Shown piece after piece: positions 14,700 through 14,761 of a DNA stretch of 14,761 nucleotides (positions within the stretch are counted from its first letter, which is position 1; every line of letters begins with the position of its first letter). The notes beneath the pieces are model-generated. The model searched no databases, was not told where the DNA came from, and worked only from the letters and a program-made list of their open reading frames with translations. Source of the stretch: DATAXP01 sp036272935 (GTDB lineage Bacteria; Planctomycetota; Planctomycetia; Pirellulales; PNKZ01); assembly GCA_036272935.1 (NCBI GenBank), contig DATAXP010000062.1:1-14761 (forward strand), read 5' to 3'. The translations under genes were made by a program, and so were the position numbers.

Positions 14700-14761
14700 T
14701 GCCCCCCTCACCCCTCACCACCCACCCCATCCAGCGGGCTGCGCAGTCCTCACGGACCATT

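Larger units (their letters stand above)
14253..14761. other. Non-coding 509-bp tail with hairpins and repeats
   Basis: No ORF here looks genuine: the candidates overlap the repeats and have no recognisable domain or start context. The region holds two copies of a 30-bp hairpin repeat (14401, 14670), a 13-bp inverted-repeat pair (14465 and 14541) and an A/T-tract hairpin between them. A third GGTCTCC string lies at 14446-14452. A CCCCTCACC-type C-rich run follows the second copy, near 14703-14730. I see no clear sigma70 promoter for the TolC-like gene. Confidence 0.7.

Overview
The window looks like chromosomal DNA from a planctomycete (Planctomycetota, probably Pirellulales-like). The basis is a high-GC genome (about 60% by eye), a secreted formylglycine sulfatase, a Cys-rich secreted peptide ending in a PDDYCRKP-type motif, and a membrane-anchored Gfo/Idh/MocA-like protein next to a CelD/BcsL-type acetyltransferase. 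I recognise these combinations from that phylum. The assignment is inference from gene content, not a marker-gene result. No rRNA, tRNA, CRISPR array, transposase or integrase was found.

Layout, left to right. A truncated FtsX/MacB-type ABC permease (+) runs in from the left edge and is followed at once by a short-chain dehydrogenase (+). A small intergenic block with GTACCC-type inverted repeats (about 1088-1240) separates these from a convergent HtrA/DegP-like periplasmic protease (-). Divergently from the protease, a sigma70-like promoter drives two ATG/TGA-overlapping ATPases of an oligopeptide/dipeptide (Opp/Dpp) importer (+). Their permeases and binding protein are not in the window.

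From 5061 to 10839 everything is on the minus strand. In transcription order the genes are a secreted sulfatase, a cyclic-nucleotide-binding/DUF1003 fusion protein, an SDR (FabG-like), a GNAT/CelD-like acetyltransferase, and a two-TM Gfo/Idh/MocA-like protein that has lost the usual EKP lysine. The last two look like one functional unit, perhaps acting on envelope glycans.

Divergently from the sulfatase, pirin (YhhW-like cupin) and dps form a 19-bp-spaced plus-strand pair suggestive of oxidative-stress and iron protection. Convergent to dps, on the minus strand, lie a NodT/TolC-type outer-membrane efflux lipoprotein with an acidic C-terminal tail and, downstream in the same direction, a 12-cysteine small secreted protein.

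The last 500 bp (14253-14761) hold no credible gene. They contain a 30-bp hairpin-forming direct repeat in two copies, whose only two differences fall in the loop. They also contain a 13-bp inverted-repeat pair that encloses a perfect 12-bp A/T-tract hairpin. These are the least explained parts of the window.
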